Source: Pseudonocardia parietis | GTDB taxonomy: Bacteria > Actinomycetota > Actinomycetes > Mycobacteriales > Pseudonocardiaceae | Direction of reading: 5' to 3' | Assembly (NCBI RefSeq): GCF_017876315.1 | Contig: NZ_JAGINU010000001.1 | Location: 5,890,001 to 5,954,000, forward strand | Length of the DNA stretch: 64,000 nt | Shown: one piece after another, positions 50,242 to 59,563 of the stretch | How positions within the stretch are numbered: the stretch's first letter is position 1 | Layout of the letters: every line of letters begins with the position of its first letter | Notes under the pieces: model-generated | What the model was told of the DNA's origin: nothing | Seen by the model: the letters and a program-made list of their open reading frames with translations, nothing else | The model's database searches: none | Made by a program: the position numbers and the translations under genes

Positions 50242-53022
50242 TTGACCGCGCAGAGCAGCAAGGCCGGCGACGAGCCACGCCGCGTCAACATCATCCGGAA
50301 CGGGCTCGCGTCCCACCTGCCGGACATCGACCCGGAGGAGACCGCCGAGTGGCTGGAATCCTTCGACGCGGTCCTGGACAACGCCGGCCAGCAGCGCGCC
50401 CGCTATCTGATGCTGACCATGCTGCAGCGGGCCCGTGAGAAGCGCGTCGGTGTGCCGTCGCTCACCACGACCGACTACGTCAACACCATCCCGACCGAGG
50501 TGGAACCGTGGTTCCCGGGTGACGAGGAGACCGAGCGCACCTACCGCCGCTGGCTGCGGTGGAACTCGGCGATGACGGTGCACCGCGCGCAGCGCCCGGG
50601 CATCGGCGTCGGCGGCCACATCTCCTCCTACGCGTCGTCGGCCACCCTCTACGAGGTCGGCTTCAACCACTTCTTCCGCGGCAAGGACCACCCCGGCGGC
50701 GGCGACCAGATCTTCATCCAGGGCCACGCCTCGCCCGGCATCTACGCCCGTGCCTACCTCGAGGGCCGGCTGTCCGAGGACCGCCTGGACGGGTTCCGGC
50801 AGGAGCTGAGCCACGCCGGTCCGGGCGGCGGGCTGCCCTCGTACCCGCACCCGCGGCTGATGCCGGACTTCTGGGAGTTCCCCACGGTGTCCATGGGCAT
50901 CGGCCCGATGAACGCGATCATGCAGGCCCGGTTCAACCGCTACCTCGGTGACCGCGGCATCTCCGACACCTCCGACCAGCGTGTCTGGGCGTTCCTGGGC
51001 GACGGCGAGATGGACGAGCCGGAGTCGCGCGGCATGGTCCACGTCGCGGCGAACGAGGGCCTCGACAACCTGACCTTCGTCGTCAACTGCAACCTGCAGC
51101 GCCTCGACGGCCCGGTCCGCGGCAACGGTAAGATCATCCAGGAGCTGGAGGCGTTCTTCCGGGGCGCCGGCTGGAACGTCATCAAGGTCGTCTGGGGCCG
51201 CGAGTGGGACTCGCTGCTGCACGCCGACCGCGACGGCGCCCTGATCAACCTGATGAACACCACGCCGGACGGCGACTACCAGACCTACAAGGCCAACGAC
51301 GGCGCCTACGTCCGCGACCACTTCTTCGGCCGCGACCCGCGCACCAAGGCCATGGTCGACCCGATGAGCGACGCCCAGATCTGGCAGCTCAAGCGCGGCG
51401 GCCACGACTACCGCAAGGTGCACGCCGCCTACGCCGCGGCGACCGCGCACCACGGCCAGCCGACCGTCATCCTGGCCAAGACGATCAAGGGTTACGGCCT
51501 CGGCTCGAACTTCGCGGGCCGCAACGCCACCCACCAGATGAAGAAGCTCACGCTCGAGGACCTCAAGCAGTTCCGCGACGAGCAGCGCATCCCGATCTCG
51601 GACAAGCAGCTCGAGGCGGACCCGTACCTGCCGCCGTACTACCACCCCGGCGAGGACGACGAGACGATCCAGTACCTCAAGGAGCGTCGTCGCAGGCTGG
51701 GTGGACCGCTGCCGTCGCGCCGGTCGAAGTCCAAGGCGCTCACGCTGCCCGGCGACAAGGTCTACGACTTCATCAAGAAGGGCTCCGGCAAGCAGGAGGT
51801 CGCCACGACGATGGCGTTCGTCCGGCTGCTCCGCGAGCTGGTGAAGGACAAGGAGATCGGCGCACGGTTCGTGCCGATCATCCCGGACGAGGCCCGTACG
51901 TTCGGGATCGACTCCATGTTCCCGACCCAGAAGATCTACAACCCGCAGGGGCAGAACTACACCTCGGTCGACGCCGAGCTGCTGCTGGCCTACCGGGAGT
52001 CCGAGCAGGGCCAGATCCTGCACGAGGGCATCAACGAGGCCGGCTCGGTCGGGTCGTTCACCGCGGCCGGCACGTCGTACGCCACGCACGGCGAGCCGAT
52101 GATCCCGGTCTACATCTTCTACTCGATGTTCGGCTTCCAGCGCACCGGTGACTCCATCTGGGCAGCGTCCGACCAGATGGCCCGCGGGTTCCTGGTCGGC
52201 GCCACCGCCGGCCGGACGACCCTGACCGGCGAGGGCCTGCAGCACAACGACGGCCACTCGCTGCTGCTGGCCTCCACCAACCCGGCGGTCGCCGCCTACG
52301 ACCCCGCGTTCTCCTTCGAGGTCGCGCACATCGTCCAGGACGGTCTGCGCCGGATGGTCGGCGAGGACCCCGAGAACGTCATCTACTACCTGACGGTCTA
52401 CAACGAGCCCTACGTCCAGCCGGCCCAGCCGGAGAACGTCGACACCGCCGGCATCCTGCGCGGCATGTACCGCTACGCCGAGGCCCCCGAGGGCGACGGT
52501 CCCGTGGTGCGGCTGATGGCCTCCGGTGTCGCGGTGCCGTGGGCGCTGACCGCACAGCAGATGCTGAACGACGAGTGGGACGTCCGGGCCGAGGTCTGGT
52601 CCGTGACCTCCTGGGGTGAGCTGCGCCGCGACGGCGTCGAGGCCGAGCACGCGAACCTGCTCGAGCCCGGCGGCGAGCCGGTCGTCCCGTTCGTGACGAC
52701 CACGCTGGGCGAGGGCGACCACGCCGACGCCCCGGTCGTCGCGGTCTCGGACTGGATGCGGGCGGTGCCGGACCAGATCCGCCAGTGGTCCCCGGCCCCG
52801 TTCCTGTCCCTGGGTACCGACGGGTTCGGCCTGTCCGACACCCGCCCGGCCGTCCGGCGGCACTTCGCGGTGGACTCCGAGTCCATCGTGGTCGGCGCAC
52901 TGTCCGCACTGGCCAAGCAGGATCTGGTCAAGACCGGGACGGCAGCCGAGGCCGCCGCCAAGTACAAGATCGACGACCCGCGGGCGGCCGGTCCGCAGAC
53001 CAGCGACTCGGGCGCCGCCTGA
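50242..53022 (+). CDS. aceE: Pyruvate dehydrogenase E1 (homodimeric AceE)
   Basis: A 926-residue homodimeric pyruvate dehydrogenase E1, about the length of other actinobacterial AceE proteins. It decarboxylates pyruvate with thiamine diphosphate and passes the acetyl group to E2. The cofactor motif is GDGEMDEPES with NCNLQRLDGPVRGN downstream; HRAQRPGIGVGGHISSYAS and GPGGGLPSYPHPRLMPDFWE are family-specific. TTG at 50242 follows GGGAG at seven bases; the frame upstream is non-homologous. No lpd or E2 gene lies near. Confidence 0.95.
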   Translation: MTAQSSKAGDEPRRVNIIRNGLASHLPDIDPEETAEWLESFDAVLDNAGQQRARYLMLTMLQRAREKRVGVPSLTTTDYVNTIPTEVEPWFPGDEETERTYRRWLRWNSAMTVHRAQRPGIGVGGHISSYASSATLYEVGFNHFFRGKDHPGGGDQIFIQGHASPGIYARAYLEGRLSEDRLDGFRQELSHAGPGGGLPSYPHPRLMPDFWEFPTVSMGIGPMNAIMQARFNRYLGDRGISDTSDQRVWAFLGDGEMDEPESRGMVHVAANEGLDNLTFVVNCNLQRLDGPVRGNGKIIQELEAFFRGAGWNVIKVVWGREWDSLLHADRDGALINLMNTTPDGDYQTYKANDGAYVRDHFFGRDPRTKAMVDPMSDAQIWQLKRGGHDYRKVHAAYAAATAHHGQPTVILAKTIKGYGLGSNFAGRNATHQMKKLTLEDLKQFRDEQRIPISDKQLEADPYLPPYYHPGEDDETIQYLKERRRRLGGPLPSRRSKSKALTLPGDKVYDFIKKGSGKQEVATTMAFVRLLRELVKDKEIGARFVPIIPDEARTFGIDSMFPTQKIYNPQGQNYTSVDAELLLAYRESEQGQILHEGINEAGSVGSFTAAGTSYATHGEPMIPVYIFYSMFGFQRTGDSIWAASDQMARGFLVGATAGRTTLTGEGLQHNDGHSLLLASTNPAVAAYDPAFSFEVAHIVQDGLRRMVGEDPENVIYYLTVYNEPYVQPAQPENVDTAGILRGMYRYAEAPEGDGPVVRLMASGVAVPWALTAQQMLNDEWDVRAEVWSVTSWGELRRDGVEAEHANLLEPGGEPVVPFVTTTLGEGDHADAPVVAVSDWMRAVPDQIRQWSPAPFLSLGTDGFGLSDTRPAVRRHFAVDSESIVVGALSALAKQDLVKTGTAAEAAAKYKIDDPRAAGPQTSDSGAA

Positions 53023-53038
53023 GCTCCGCCACCGCATC

Positions 53039-53081
53039 CGACGGCCCGTCACGCCCCGTTCCGGGGTGCGGCGGGCCGTCG
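53039..53081 (+). terminator. Terminator after aceE
   Basis: A 10-bp stem CGACGGCCCG / CGGGCCGTCG (53039-53048, 53072-53081) with an inner CCCCG/CGGGG pairing, followed by ATATTTTC. Starts 17 bases after the aceE stop. Confidence 0.75.
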
Positions 53082-53253
53082 CATATTTTCGCCCTCCCCG
53101 GGCGGCGCAGATCACGATAGGCTCCGCCCGACGGAGGTCGCGGGAGATCATCTCGCGCGCGACCCGCCGTCACGACCAGGGCGTGGACCGTGTGCGTCCT
53201 GGCCGGCGGCTCCACCGGCGAGGTGCCGGGGGCCGATGAACGAGGGAGCAGGA

Positions 53254-53457
53254 ATGGCAGAGGGCACCGTCAAGTGGTTCAACAGCGAGAAGGGCTACGG
53301 CTTCCTCGCTCCCGACGGTGGTGGTGCGGACGTGTTCGTGCACTACTCGGCGATCCAGTCGCAGGGATACAAGAGTCTCGACGAGGGCCAGCGCGTGGCG
53401 TTCGACGTCGAGCAGGGACAGAAGGGGCCGCAGGCCAGCGCGGTCACGCCGCTCTGA
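53254..53457 (+). CDS. Cold-shock protein
   Basis: A 67-residue CspA-family OB-fold protein with both RNA-binding motifs: KWFNSEKGYGFL (RNP1-like) and VFVHYSAI (RNP2). It binds single-stranded RNA and helps translation under cold or stress. ATG at 53254 has GGGAGCAGGA upstream; the ATG 18 bp earlier is less likely. Independent gene with its own promoter in 53082-53253. Confidence 0.93.
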   Translation: MAEGTVKWFNSEKGYGFLAPDGGGADVFVHYSAIQSQGYKSLDEGQRVAFDVEQGQKGPQASAVTPL

Positions 53458-53573
53458 GCGACCCCCGCAGGAAGGTGGACCCGGCCTAGCCGGGCCCACG
53501 CCCACACGGTCCGGATGGCGACATCCGGGCCGCGATGCACGACGCCGTCAGCCACGGCCCCGGCCGTGGCGGA

Positions 53574-54323
53574 TCAGTACCCGAGTGCGCCGTGCATCTC
53601 CCACACCAGGATCTCGGCCCCGGCCGCCCCCGCGGTGAGCCGCCGGCCGCCGTCGTCGACGATCCTGGCCGCGTCGCCGGTGTCCAGTACCACGCCGGAC
53701 GCCTCCAGGTCCGCCGCCCCGCGCGCCACGAACGCGTGCACGAACGGGGCGGTGGGCAGGTCGCTGACGCCACCCGGGCGCAGCCGCACGACGCTCAGCG
53801 CGGCCTGGCGCTGTCGTAGCGGCAGCACCGTCACGTCGCGATGCCGCGCGAGCCCGGACGCGAGCACGACCGGCTCGCCGGGCTCCGGCGTCGCCTCGCG
53901 CAGCGCGTACTCCGGGTCCCCGCCCGGCGCGTCGGGCACCACCCACATCTGCACGAACCGCACCCCGCGCTCCGGCGTCGCGTGCTCGGAGTGCCGCACC
54001 CCCGATCCGGCGCCGAGCCGCTGCACCGCACCGGGCGCGACCCGTTGCACCCGCCCGCTGCCGGTGTCGCGGTGCTCGAGCTCGCCCTCGAGCACCCAGG
54101 TGACGATCTCGGTGTCGCGGTGCGGGTGCTCGTCGTACCCCCGGCCCGGGGTCACCCGGTCCTCGTTGTGCAGCAGGAGCAGGCCGAAGTGGGTGTTGGC
54201 CGGGTCGTAGTGCGCTCCGGCCGAGAAGCTGTGCCGCGAGTCCAGCCAGCCGGTCGCGGTACGGAAGCGCTCACCGGCCCGGTGCAGGGTGACGTGCGGG
54301 TCGCGGTCTGTGGACGGGTTCAT
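53574..54323 (-). CDS. Pirin-family protein
   Basis: A 249-residue bicupin of the pirin family. The N-terminal cupin carries the Fe site in YDEHPHRDTEI and GSGVRHSEHA (two of three His and Glu visible), with GRVQRVAPGAVQRLGAGSG between. Pirins act as oxidative sensors or quercetin dioxygenase-like enzymes. Start ATG at 54323 lies only 9 bp from the divergent fasR start, so leader sequences must be minimal or absent on both sides. Confidence 0.87.
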   Translation of the reverse strand: MNPSTDRDPHVTLHRAGERFRTATGWLDSRHSFSAGAHYDPANTHFGLLLLHNEDRVTPGRGYDEHPHRDTEIVTWVLEGELEHRDTGSGRVQRVAPGAVQRLGAGSGVRHSEHATPERGVRFVQMWVVPDAPGGDPEYALREATPEPGEPVVLASGLARHRDVTVLPLRQRQAALSVVRLRPGGVSDLPTAPFVHAFVARGAADLEASGVVLDTGDAARIVDDGGRRLTAGAAGAEILVWEMHGALGY

Positions 54324-54332
54324 CGTCGTGTC

Positions 54333-55802
54333 ATGCTGCCCGACGTGCACCGCCACCCGGTCGCAGCCACGACGCTGCGCCGCCTCGAGCTCGCCTCCGC
54401 GCGGTTGGCCGCGGAGTGCCTGGCGGAGATGGAGCGGCGGCAGCCGTGGTTCGCGGCGCTGCCCGCCGACCAGCGCGCCGGGGTCGCGCTGGTGACCCAG
54501 ACCGGTGTCGCGAACTTCGTGTCCTGGCTGCGCGAACCCGACCGGACGACGCCGCTGACCGCGGAGGCGTTCCGGATCGCGCCACGCGACCTGGCCCGGC
54601 GGATCAGCCTGCGCCAGACCGTCGAGCTGGTCCGGATCGCCGCGGACGTCTTCGAGGAGCACCTGCCCCCGCTCGCCGCCGACGCCGCCGAGCGGCACGG
54701 CCTCACCGAGGCGGTGCTGCGGTTCGGCCGGGAGATCGCGTTCGCGGCCGCCACCGTCTACGCCGGCGCCGCCGAGTCCCGCGGCGCCTGGGACGCCCGG
54801 CTGGAGGCCCTCGTCGTCGACGCGGTGCTGCGCGGGGACGTCGACGGTGCGCTCGTCTCCCGGGCCTCGGCGCTGGGCTGGGACCCGGCCGCCCGGGCGC
54901 ACTGCCTGGTCGGCAGCGTCCCCGGGTCGGGGCCGGACTCGCCGCAGCTGATCGTGGAGCTGCGCCGGCTCGCCGCCCGGCTGGGGTACGAGGTGCTCAT
55001 CGGGGTCCAGGGCCGACGCCTGGTGGTGCTGCTGCACGCCACCGGCCGGGTGCCCCGGCGCCGGGTCGACCGGCTCGCCGACGGCGCGGACCCGGACGGC
55101 ACCGGGATCGGCCCGGACGGCACCGAACCCGCCGCCGCACACTCTCCCGGGCCCCGGCGCAACGGAGCGTCCGCCCGCCCGGCCGGCCCGGAACCCGGCG
55201 AGCGGGCGGAGCGGCTCGGCCGGCGGGACCCGGCCGTCGACCCGGTGCTGGCCCAGCTCGCCTCCCGGTTCGGGCCCGGCCCGGTCGTCGCGGGCCCACC
55301 GAGCACCGAGCTCGCCACGGCCGGGAGCGCCGTGGCCGAGGCCCTCGCCGGGCTCGCCGCGGCCCCCGGTCACCCGGACGCGGCGCGCCCGGTCGACGCC
55401 GCCGACCTGCTGCCCGAGCGTGCGCTGTGCGGGGACCCGGCCGCACGGCGCCGGCTCGCCGAGGAGGTCCTCGCCCCGCTGCACGACGCGGGCGGCGAGC
55501 TCCTGCGCACGCTGTCGGCCTATCTGGAGGGCGGCGCCAGCCTGGAAGGATGCGCCCGCGCGCTGTTCGTGCACCCGAACACCGTGCGGTACCGGTTGCG
55601 CCGCATCGGTGAGCTGGTCGGGCGCTCCCCCACCGACCCGCGGGAGGCGTTCGTGCTGCGGGCGGCGCTGGTCGCGGACCGGGTGGGCCGCGCCCGGACC
55701 GGCATGCCCGCCGACACACCGCTCACCCCGCTGGACGGCAGTGAAGCCGGTGCCGAGGCCGGCGCGGAAGCCGGGGACGCGGCCGACGGGGTCCCCCGAT
55801 GA
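54333..55802 (+). CDS. fasR: PucR-type regulator FasR
   Basis: A 489-residue PucR/CdaR-type activator. Residues 1-150 form a helical domain (RRLELASARLAAECLAEMER; PWFAALPADQRAGVALVTQT), a GGDEF-like middle part follows with a Pro/Arg-rich linker (about 240-290), and the C-terminal HTH reads YLEGGASLEGCARALFVHPN and TVRYRLRRIGELVG. This matches the FasR regulator of Streptomyces that binds upstream of fabD and activates the fab operon, and it lies directly before fabD here. ATG at 54333. The C-terminal tail has an Ala/Glu repeat (EAGAEAGAEAG). Confidence 0.82.
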   Translation: MLPDVHRHPVAATTLRRLELASARLAAECLAEMERRQPWFAALPADQRAGVALVTQTGVANFVSWLREPDRTTPLTAEAFRIAPRDLARRISLRQTVELVRIAADVFEEHLPPLAADAAERHGLTEAVLRFGREIAFAAATVYAGAAESRGAWDARLEALVVDAVLRGDVDGALVSRASALGWDPAARAHCLVGSVPGSGPDSPQLIVELRRLAARLGYEVLIGVQGRRLVVLLHATGRVPRRRVDRLADGADPDGTGIGPDGTEPAAAHSPGPRRNGASARPAGPEPGERAERLGRRDPAVDPVLAQLASRFGPGPVVAGPPSTELATAGSAVAEALAGLAAAPGHPDAARPVDAADLLPERALCGDPAARRRLAEEVLAPLHDAGGELLRTLSAYLEGGASLEGCARALFVHPNTVRYRLRRIGELVGRSPTDPREAFVLRAALVADRVGRARTGMPADTPLTPLDGSEAGAEAGAEAGDAADGVPR

Positions 55803-55832
55803 GGCCGGGGAGCCCGCTGTGCGACTTGTCGT

Positions 55833-55902
55833 GAACCCTACAAAGACGACCCAGCACGGAGCGGTAATGAGGGTTCGGTCACACTGCCACGTTGTAGGAT
55901 TC
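55833..55902 (+). promoter_or_regulatory. Candidate FasR operator upstream of fabD
   Basis: GAACCCTACAA (55833-55843) and TTGTAGGATTC (55892-55902) form an 11-bp inverted repeat with one mismatch and a 48-bp spacer. A further AGGGTTC (55870-55876) mirrors GAACCCT. The sites lie 60-130 bp upstream of fabD, where FasR should act. Confidence 0.6.
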
Positions 55903-55961
55903 CTCCAGCTACGGCGGCCCGAAGTTCGTCGTAACCGATATCCCGTCATCGACCCTGTGAG

Positions 55962-56900
55962 GTGTGTGATGTTCCGGTGATCGCCCTGCTCGCGCCCGGC
56001 CAGGGGGCCCAGACCCCTGGCATGCTCGCCCCCTGGCTGGAGGACCCGGCCGCCGCGACGGCCGTCGACGGCTGGTCCGACGCCGTCGGGCTGGACCTGG
56101 CCCGACTGGGCACCACGGCGGACGCCGGGGAGATCACCGACACCGCGGTCACCCAGCCGCTGATCGTGACGCTCGGGCTCCTCGCGGCCCGCCGGCTGCG
56201 CGAGCGGACCGAGCTGCCGCCGAGCACGATCGTCGCGGGCCACTCGATCGGGGAGATCACCGCCTGCGCGATCGCCGGTGTCCTCACCGACGACGCCGCC
56301 GTCGCACTGGCCGGGGTGCGCGGCCGGGAGATGGCCGCCGCCTGCGCCGCCGCGCCGACCTCGATGGCCGCCGTGCTCGGCGGCGACGAGCAGACCGTGC
56401 TGGCCCGGCTCGCCGAGCTCGGGCTCGACCCGGCCAACCGCAACGGCGCCGGGCAGATCGTCGCCGCCGGCGCCGAGGAGGCGATCACCGAGCTCGTCGG
56501 CACGCCGCCCGAGGGCGCGCGGGTCAAGGAACTCCCGGTCGCCGGGGCGTTCCACACCGCCTACATGGAGCCGGCCCGCGAGGCACTCGAGAAGCACGTG
56601 ACCACGGTCGCGGTGTCCGACCCGACGCTGCCCCTGCTGTCCAACGCCGACGGCGACGTCGTGACCTCCGGCGACGAGGCGCTGCGCCGCCTGGTCGCCC
56701 AGGTGACCCGCCCGGTGCGCTGGGACTCCTGCATGGCGACCCTCGGCGCGCGCGAGACCGGAGCGACGCTGGAGCTCCCACCCGGGGCCACCCTCACCGG
56801 CCTGGTCAAGCGGGCACTCAAGGGCACCCCGACCCTCGCGACCAAGACACCCGAGCAGCTCGACGCCGCCGTCGAGCTCGTCACCGAACACGGGAGGTGA
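55962..56900 (+). CDS. fabD: Malonyl-CoA:ACP transacylase
   Basis: A 312-residue FabD. It transfers malonyl from CoA to acyl carrier protein. The nucleophile elbow is GHSIGE (Ser95 by the upstream start) and the catalytic His is in VAGAFHTAY (His198); the N-terminal IALLAPGQGAQTPGML is the family signature. The start may be GTG 55962 or GTG 55977; neither has a good ribosome site. The stop overlaps the fabH region by 3-4 bp. Confidence 0.93.
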   Translation: MCDVPVIALLAPGQGAQTPGMLAPWLEDPAAATAVDGWSDAVGLDLARLGTTADAGEITDTAVTQPLIVTLGLLAARRLRERTELPPSTIVAGHSIGEITACAIAGVLTDDAAVALAGVRGREMAAACAAAPTSMAAVLGGDEQTVLARLAELGLDPANRNGAGQIVAAGAEEAITELVGTPPEGARVKELPVAGAFHTAYMEPAREALEKHVTTVAVSDPTLPLLSNADGDVVTSGDEALRRLVAQVTRPVRWDSCMATLGARETGATLELPPGATLTGLVKRALKGTPTLATKTPEQLDAAVELVTEHGR

Positions 56901-56905
56901 TCCGC

Positions 56906-57886
56906 ATGCACCTGCCCGAAGCGGCCGCCGGGGCCCGGATCCTGGGCATCGGCAGCGTCCAGCCCGAACAGATCGTCACCAACGCCGATCTCGAGAAGCG
57001 CGTCGCGACCGACGACGCGTGGATCCGCTCCCGCGTCGGCATCGCCGAGCGCCGGATCGCCGACGCCGAGACCTCGCTGCCGGACATGGCGATCGAGGCG
57101 GGGAAGGCGGCACTCAAGGACGCAGGCTTCGACCCGGCCGAGCTGGACGCCGTCCTCGTCGCCACCTGCACGATGCCCAACCCGATCCCCAACGCGGCGG
57201 CCCAGGTCGCCACCCGGCTGGGTGCGGGCGGCGTCGCGGCCTTCGACCTCAACGCCGCCTGCGCCGGGTTCTGCTACGCCCTGGGCGTCGCCGCCGACAT
57301 GATCCGCGCGGGTTCGGCGCGGCACGTGCTCGTGATCGGCGCGGAGAAGCTGTCGGACTGGATCGACTGGGACGACCGCTCGACCTGCATCATCTTCGCC
57401 GACGCGGCGGGCGCCGCGCTGGTCGGTCCGGCGACGGTCGACGCGGAGGTCGGGGTGGGGCCGGTCAGCTGGGGCAGCGACGGCGACAACTTCACCCTGA
57501 TCCGGGTACTGCCCGAGACGACCAACAAGCTGCACCAGGAGGGCCAGGCGGTCTTCCGGTGGGCCACCACCGCCGTGGCGCCGATCGCCCTCGACGCCAT
57601 CGCCCGGGCCGGGCTGACCCCGGCCGACGTCGACGTGCTGATCCCGCACCAGGCCAACCTGCGGATCGTCGAGGCGATCGCCAAGAAGCTGCGCCGCCAC
57701 GGCGCCCGGGAGGACATGGTCGTCGCCGACGACATCGTCCACTCCGGCAACACCTCGTCCGCGTCGATCCCGATGGCGCTGGATCACATGCGCGCCGCCG
57801 GCCGGGTACGGTCCGGCGACGTGGTGCTGCTCGTAGGCTTCGGCGCAGGACTGTCCTACGCCGGGCAGGTCGTCGTCTGCCCGTGA
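56906..57886 (+). CDS. fabH: Beta-ketoacyl-ACP synthase III
   Basis: A 326-residue KAS III that condenses an acyl-CoA primer with malonyl-ACP to start chain synthesis. The triad is Cys119 (NAACAGF), His in LIPHQANLRI (about 251) and Asn in VHSGNTSSAS (about 281). ATG at 56906 is chosen because GGGAGGTGATCC lies at ideal spacing; an upstream GTG (56897) overlaps the fabD stop. It is the second gene of the FAS-II operon. Confidence 0.94.
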   Translation: MHLPEAAAGARILGIGSVQPEQIVTNADLEKRVATDDAWIRSRVGIAERRIADAETSLPDMAIEAGKAALKDAGFDPAELDAVLVATCTMPNPIPNAAAQVATRLGAGGVAAFDLNAACAGFCYALGVAADMIRAGSARHVLVIGAEKLSDWIDWDDRSTCIIFADAAGAALVGPATVDAEVGVGPVSWGSDGDNFTLIRVLPETTNKLHQEGQAVFRWATTAVAPIALDAIARAGLTPADVDVLIPHQANLRIVEAIAKKLRRHGAREDMVVADDIVHSGNTSSASIPMALDHMRAAGRVRSGDVVLLVGFGAGLSYAGQVVVCP

Positions 57887-57939
57887 CGCGATCTGACATC
57901 ACACCCCATACCGACCCACCTCGCAAGGAGACACCGACC

Positions 57940-58182
57940 GTGGCTGACAACGCTGAGATCCTGTCCGGGCTGGCCGAGATCGTCGAGGAGGTCGCCGGCA
58001 TCGACACCGCCGAGGTGACCCCGGAGAAGTCCTTCGTGGACGACCTGGACATCGACTCGCTGTCCATGGTGGAGATCGCCGTGCAGGCCGAGGACAAGTT
58101 CGGCGCGAAGATCCCGGACGACAAGCTGGCCGAGCTGAAGACCGTCGGCGACGCCGTCGACTTCATCGCCAAGCACCAGTGA
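57940..58182 (+). CDS. acpP: Acyl carrier protein
   Basis: An 80-residue acidic four-helix acyl carrier protein; the phosphopantetheine Ser is in DLDIDSLSMV (Ser40). It carries the growing fatty acid between FabD, FabH and FabF. GTG start with AAGGAG nine bases upstream. It lies between fabH and fabF, the standard actinobacterial order. Confidence 0.95.
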   Translation: MADNAEILSGLAEIVEEVAGIDTAEVTPEKSFVDDLDIDSLSMVEIAVQAEDKFGAKIPDDKLAELKTVGDAVDFIAKHQ

Positions 58183-58258
58183 TCCGTACCGGCGTGCGCC
58201 CCGCGGAGGCTTGCCGCAGCGAGCGTCCGTGCCGTCACGTCGGGGAGAAGGAGACGTC

Positions 58259-59506
58259 ATGACCGACGGAGTGGTCGTCACCGGTTTCGGGGCCACCACC
58301 CCGCTCGGCGGGGACGCCGCCTCCACCTGGGAGGCACTGCTCGCCGGGAAGTCCGGCGTGGGCACCACGCAGGCGGAGTGGACCGAGCGGTTCGACCTGC
58401 CGGTGGCCATCTCGGCGCAGCTCGCGGTGGAACCCACCGAGGTGCTGCCGCGGGTGCAGGCCCGCCGGATGGACCGTTGCGAGCAGGTCGCGATGATCGC
58501 CGCCAAGGAGGCGTGGGAGCACTCCGGCCTGGGCGCGATCCCGGGTACGGACGGCGCCGCGGTCGAGGCCGAACGCCTGGCCGTCGTCATCGGGGCGGGC
58601 ATCGGCGGCGCGCCGACACTGCTCGCCCAGGACGACCTGCTCGAGGAACACGGCCTGCGCAAGGTCTCCCCGCTCACGGTCCCGATGCTCATGCCGAACG
58701 GGCCGGCCGCGATGGTCAGCCTGGAGTACAAGGCGAAGGGCGGCGTGCACTCCCCCGCGTCGGCCTGCGCGACCGGGGCCGAGGCACTCGCCTGGGCCTA
58801 CCGGCTGCTGCAGGCCGGTGAGGTGGACGTGGTCCTCGCCGGCGGTGCGGAGTCCTGCATCGTGCCGATCACCGTGGCCGGTTTCGTCCAGGCGCGGACC
58901 CTGTCCATCCGCAACGACGACCCGGGGGCCGCCTCCCGGCCGTTCGACACCGGACGGGACGGGTTCGTGCTCGGCGAGGGCTCCGGCGTGCTGGTGCTCG
59001 AGCGGGAGGAGTTCGCGAAGGCCCGCGGCGCGACGGTCCACGGCCGGCTCGCCGGCATCGGCCTCACCTCGGACGCCTACCACATCACCGGGCCCGACCC
59101 GGAGGGCGAGGGCCAGGTCCGCGCCATGCGCAAGGCGGTCGCGAACGCCGGGCTGCAGCCGTCCGACGTCACCCATGTCAACTGCCACGCCACCTCCACG
59201 GTGGTCGGTGACGTCGGCGAGTCGGTCGCGGTGCGCAAGGCCCTGGGCGACCACCCGGTGCTGACCGCGCCGAAGTCGGCGCTCGGGCACCTCGTGGGCG
59301 GGGCCGGGGCGGTCGAGGGCATCATCACGCTGCTCTCGGTCCGCGACGACATCGTCCCGGCCACGCTCAACCTGGAGGACAAGGACCCGAAGGTCGAGCT
59401 CGACGTGGTCGCCGGTGAGCCCCGCAAGACCACGGTGGACGCGGCGCTGAACAACTCGTTCGGCTTCGGCGGGCACAACGCCTCGCTGCTGTTCACCAAG
59501 CCCTGA
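58259..59506 (+). CDS. fabF: Beta-ketoacyl-ACP synthase II
   Basis: A 415-residue KAS II that extends acyl-ACP with malonyl-ACP. Cys170 (PASACATGAEAL), His in NCHATSTVVGD and His in GHLVGGAGAVEG form the Cys-His-His triad. The protein is a little longer at the N-terminus than E. coli FabF. ATG at 58259 follows GGAGAAGGAG. It is the last gene of the operon before the terminator at 59516. Confidence 0.94.
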   Translation: MTDGVVVTGFGATTPLGGDAASTWEALLAGKSGVGTTQAEWTERFDLPVAISAQLAVEPTEVLPRVQARRMDRCEQVAMIAAKEAWEHSGLGAIPGTDGAAVEAERLAVVIGAGIGGAPTLLAQDDLLEEHGLRKVSPLTVPMLMPNGPAAMVSLEYKAKGGVHSPASACATGAEALAWAYRLLQAGEVDVVLAGGAESCIVPITVAGFVQARTLSIRNDDPGAASRPFDTGRDGFVLGEGSGVLVLEREEFAKARGATVHGRLAGIGLTSDAYHITGPDPEGEGQVRAMRKAVANAGLQPSDVTHVNCHATSTVVGDVGESVAVRKALGDHPVLTAPKSALGHLVGGAGAVEGIITLLSVRDDIVPATLNLEDKDPKVELDVVAGEPRKTTVDAALNNSFGFGGHNASLLFTKP

Positions 59507-59515
59507 CGACTACGG

Positions 59516-59544
59516 CGGCGGCCCGGGTCCGGCCCGGGCCGCCG
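59516..59544. terminator. Bidirectional terminator between fabF and convergent gene
   Basis: Perfect 12-bp stem (59516-59527 with 59533-59544) and 5-base loop, 9 bases after the fabF stop and 19 bases from the 3' end of the convergent gene; it can serve both. Confidence 0.8.
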
Positions 59545-59563
59545 TTGCCGTGTCCGGAGCCGC

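Noticed and set aside
49900..53151. Very long minus-strand frame (over 1000 codons) opposite aceE
   Set aside because: It is an Arg/Val/Gly-rich shadow of the highly conserved aceE gene with no domain of its own, caused by high GC at third positions.
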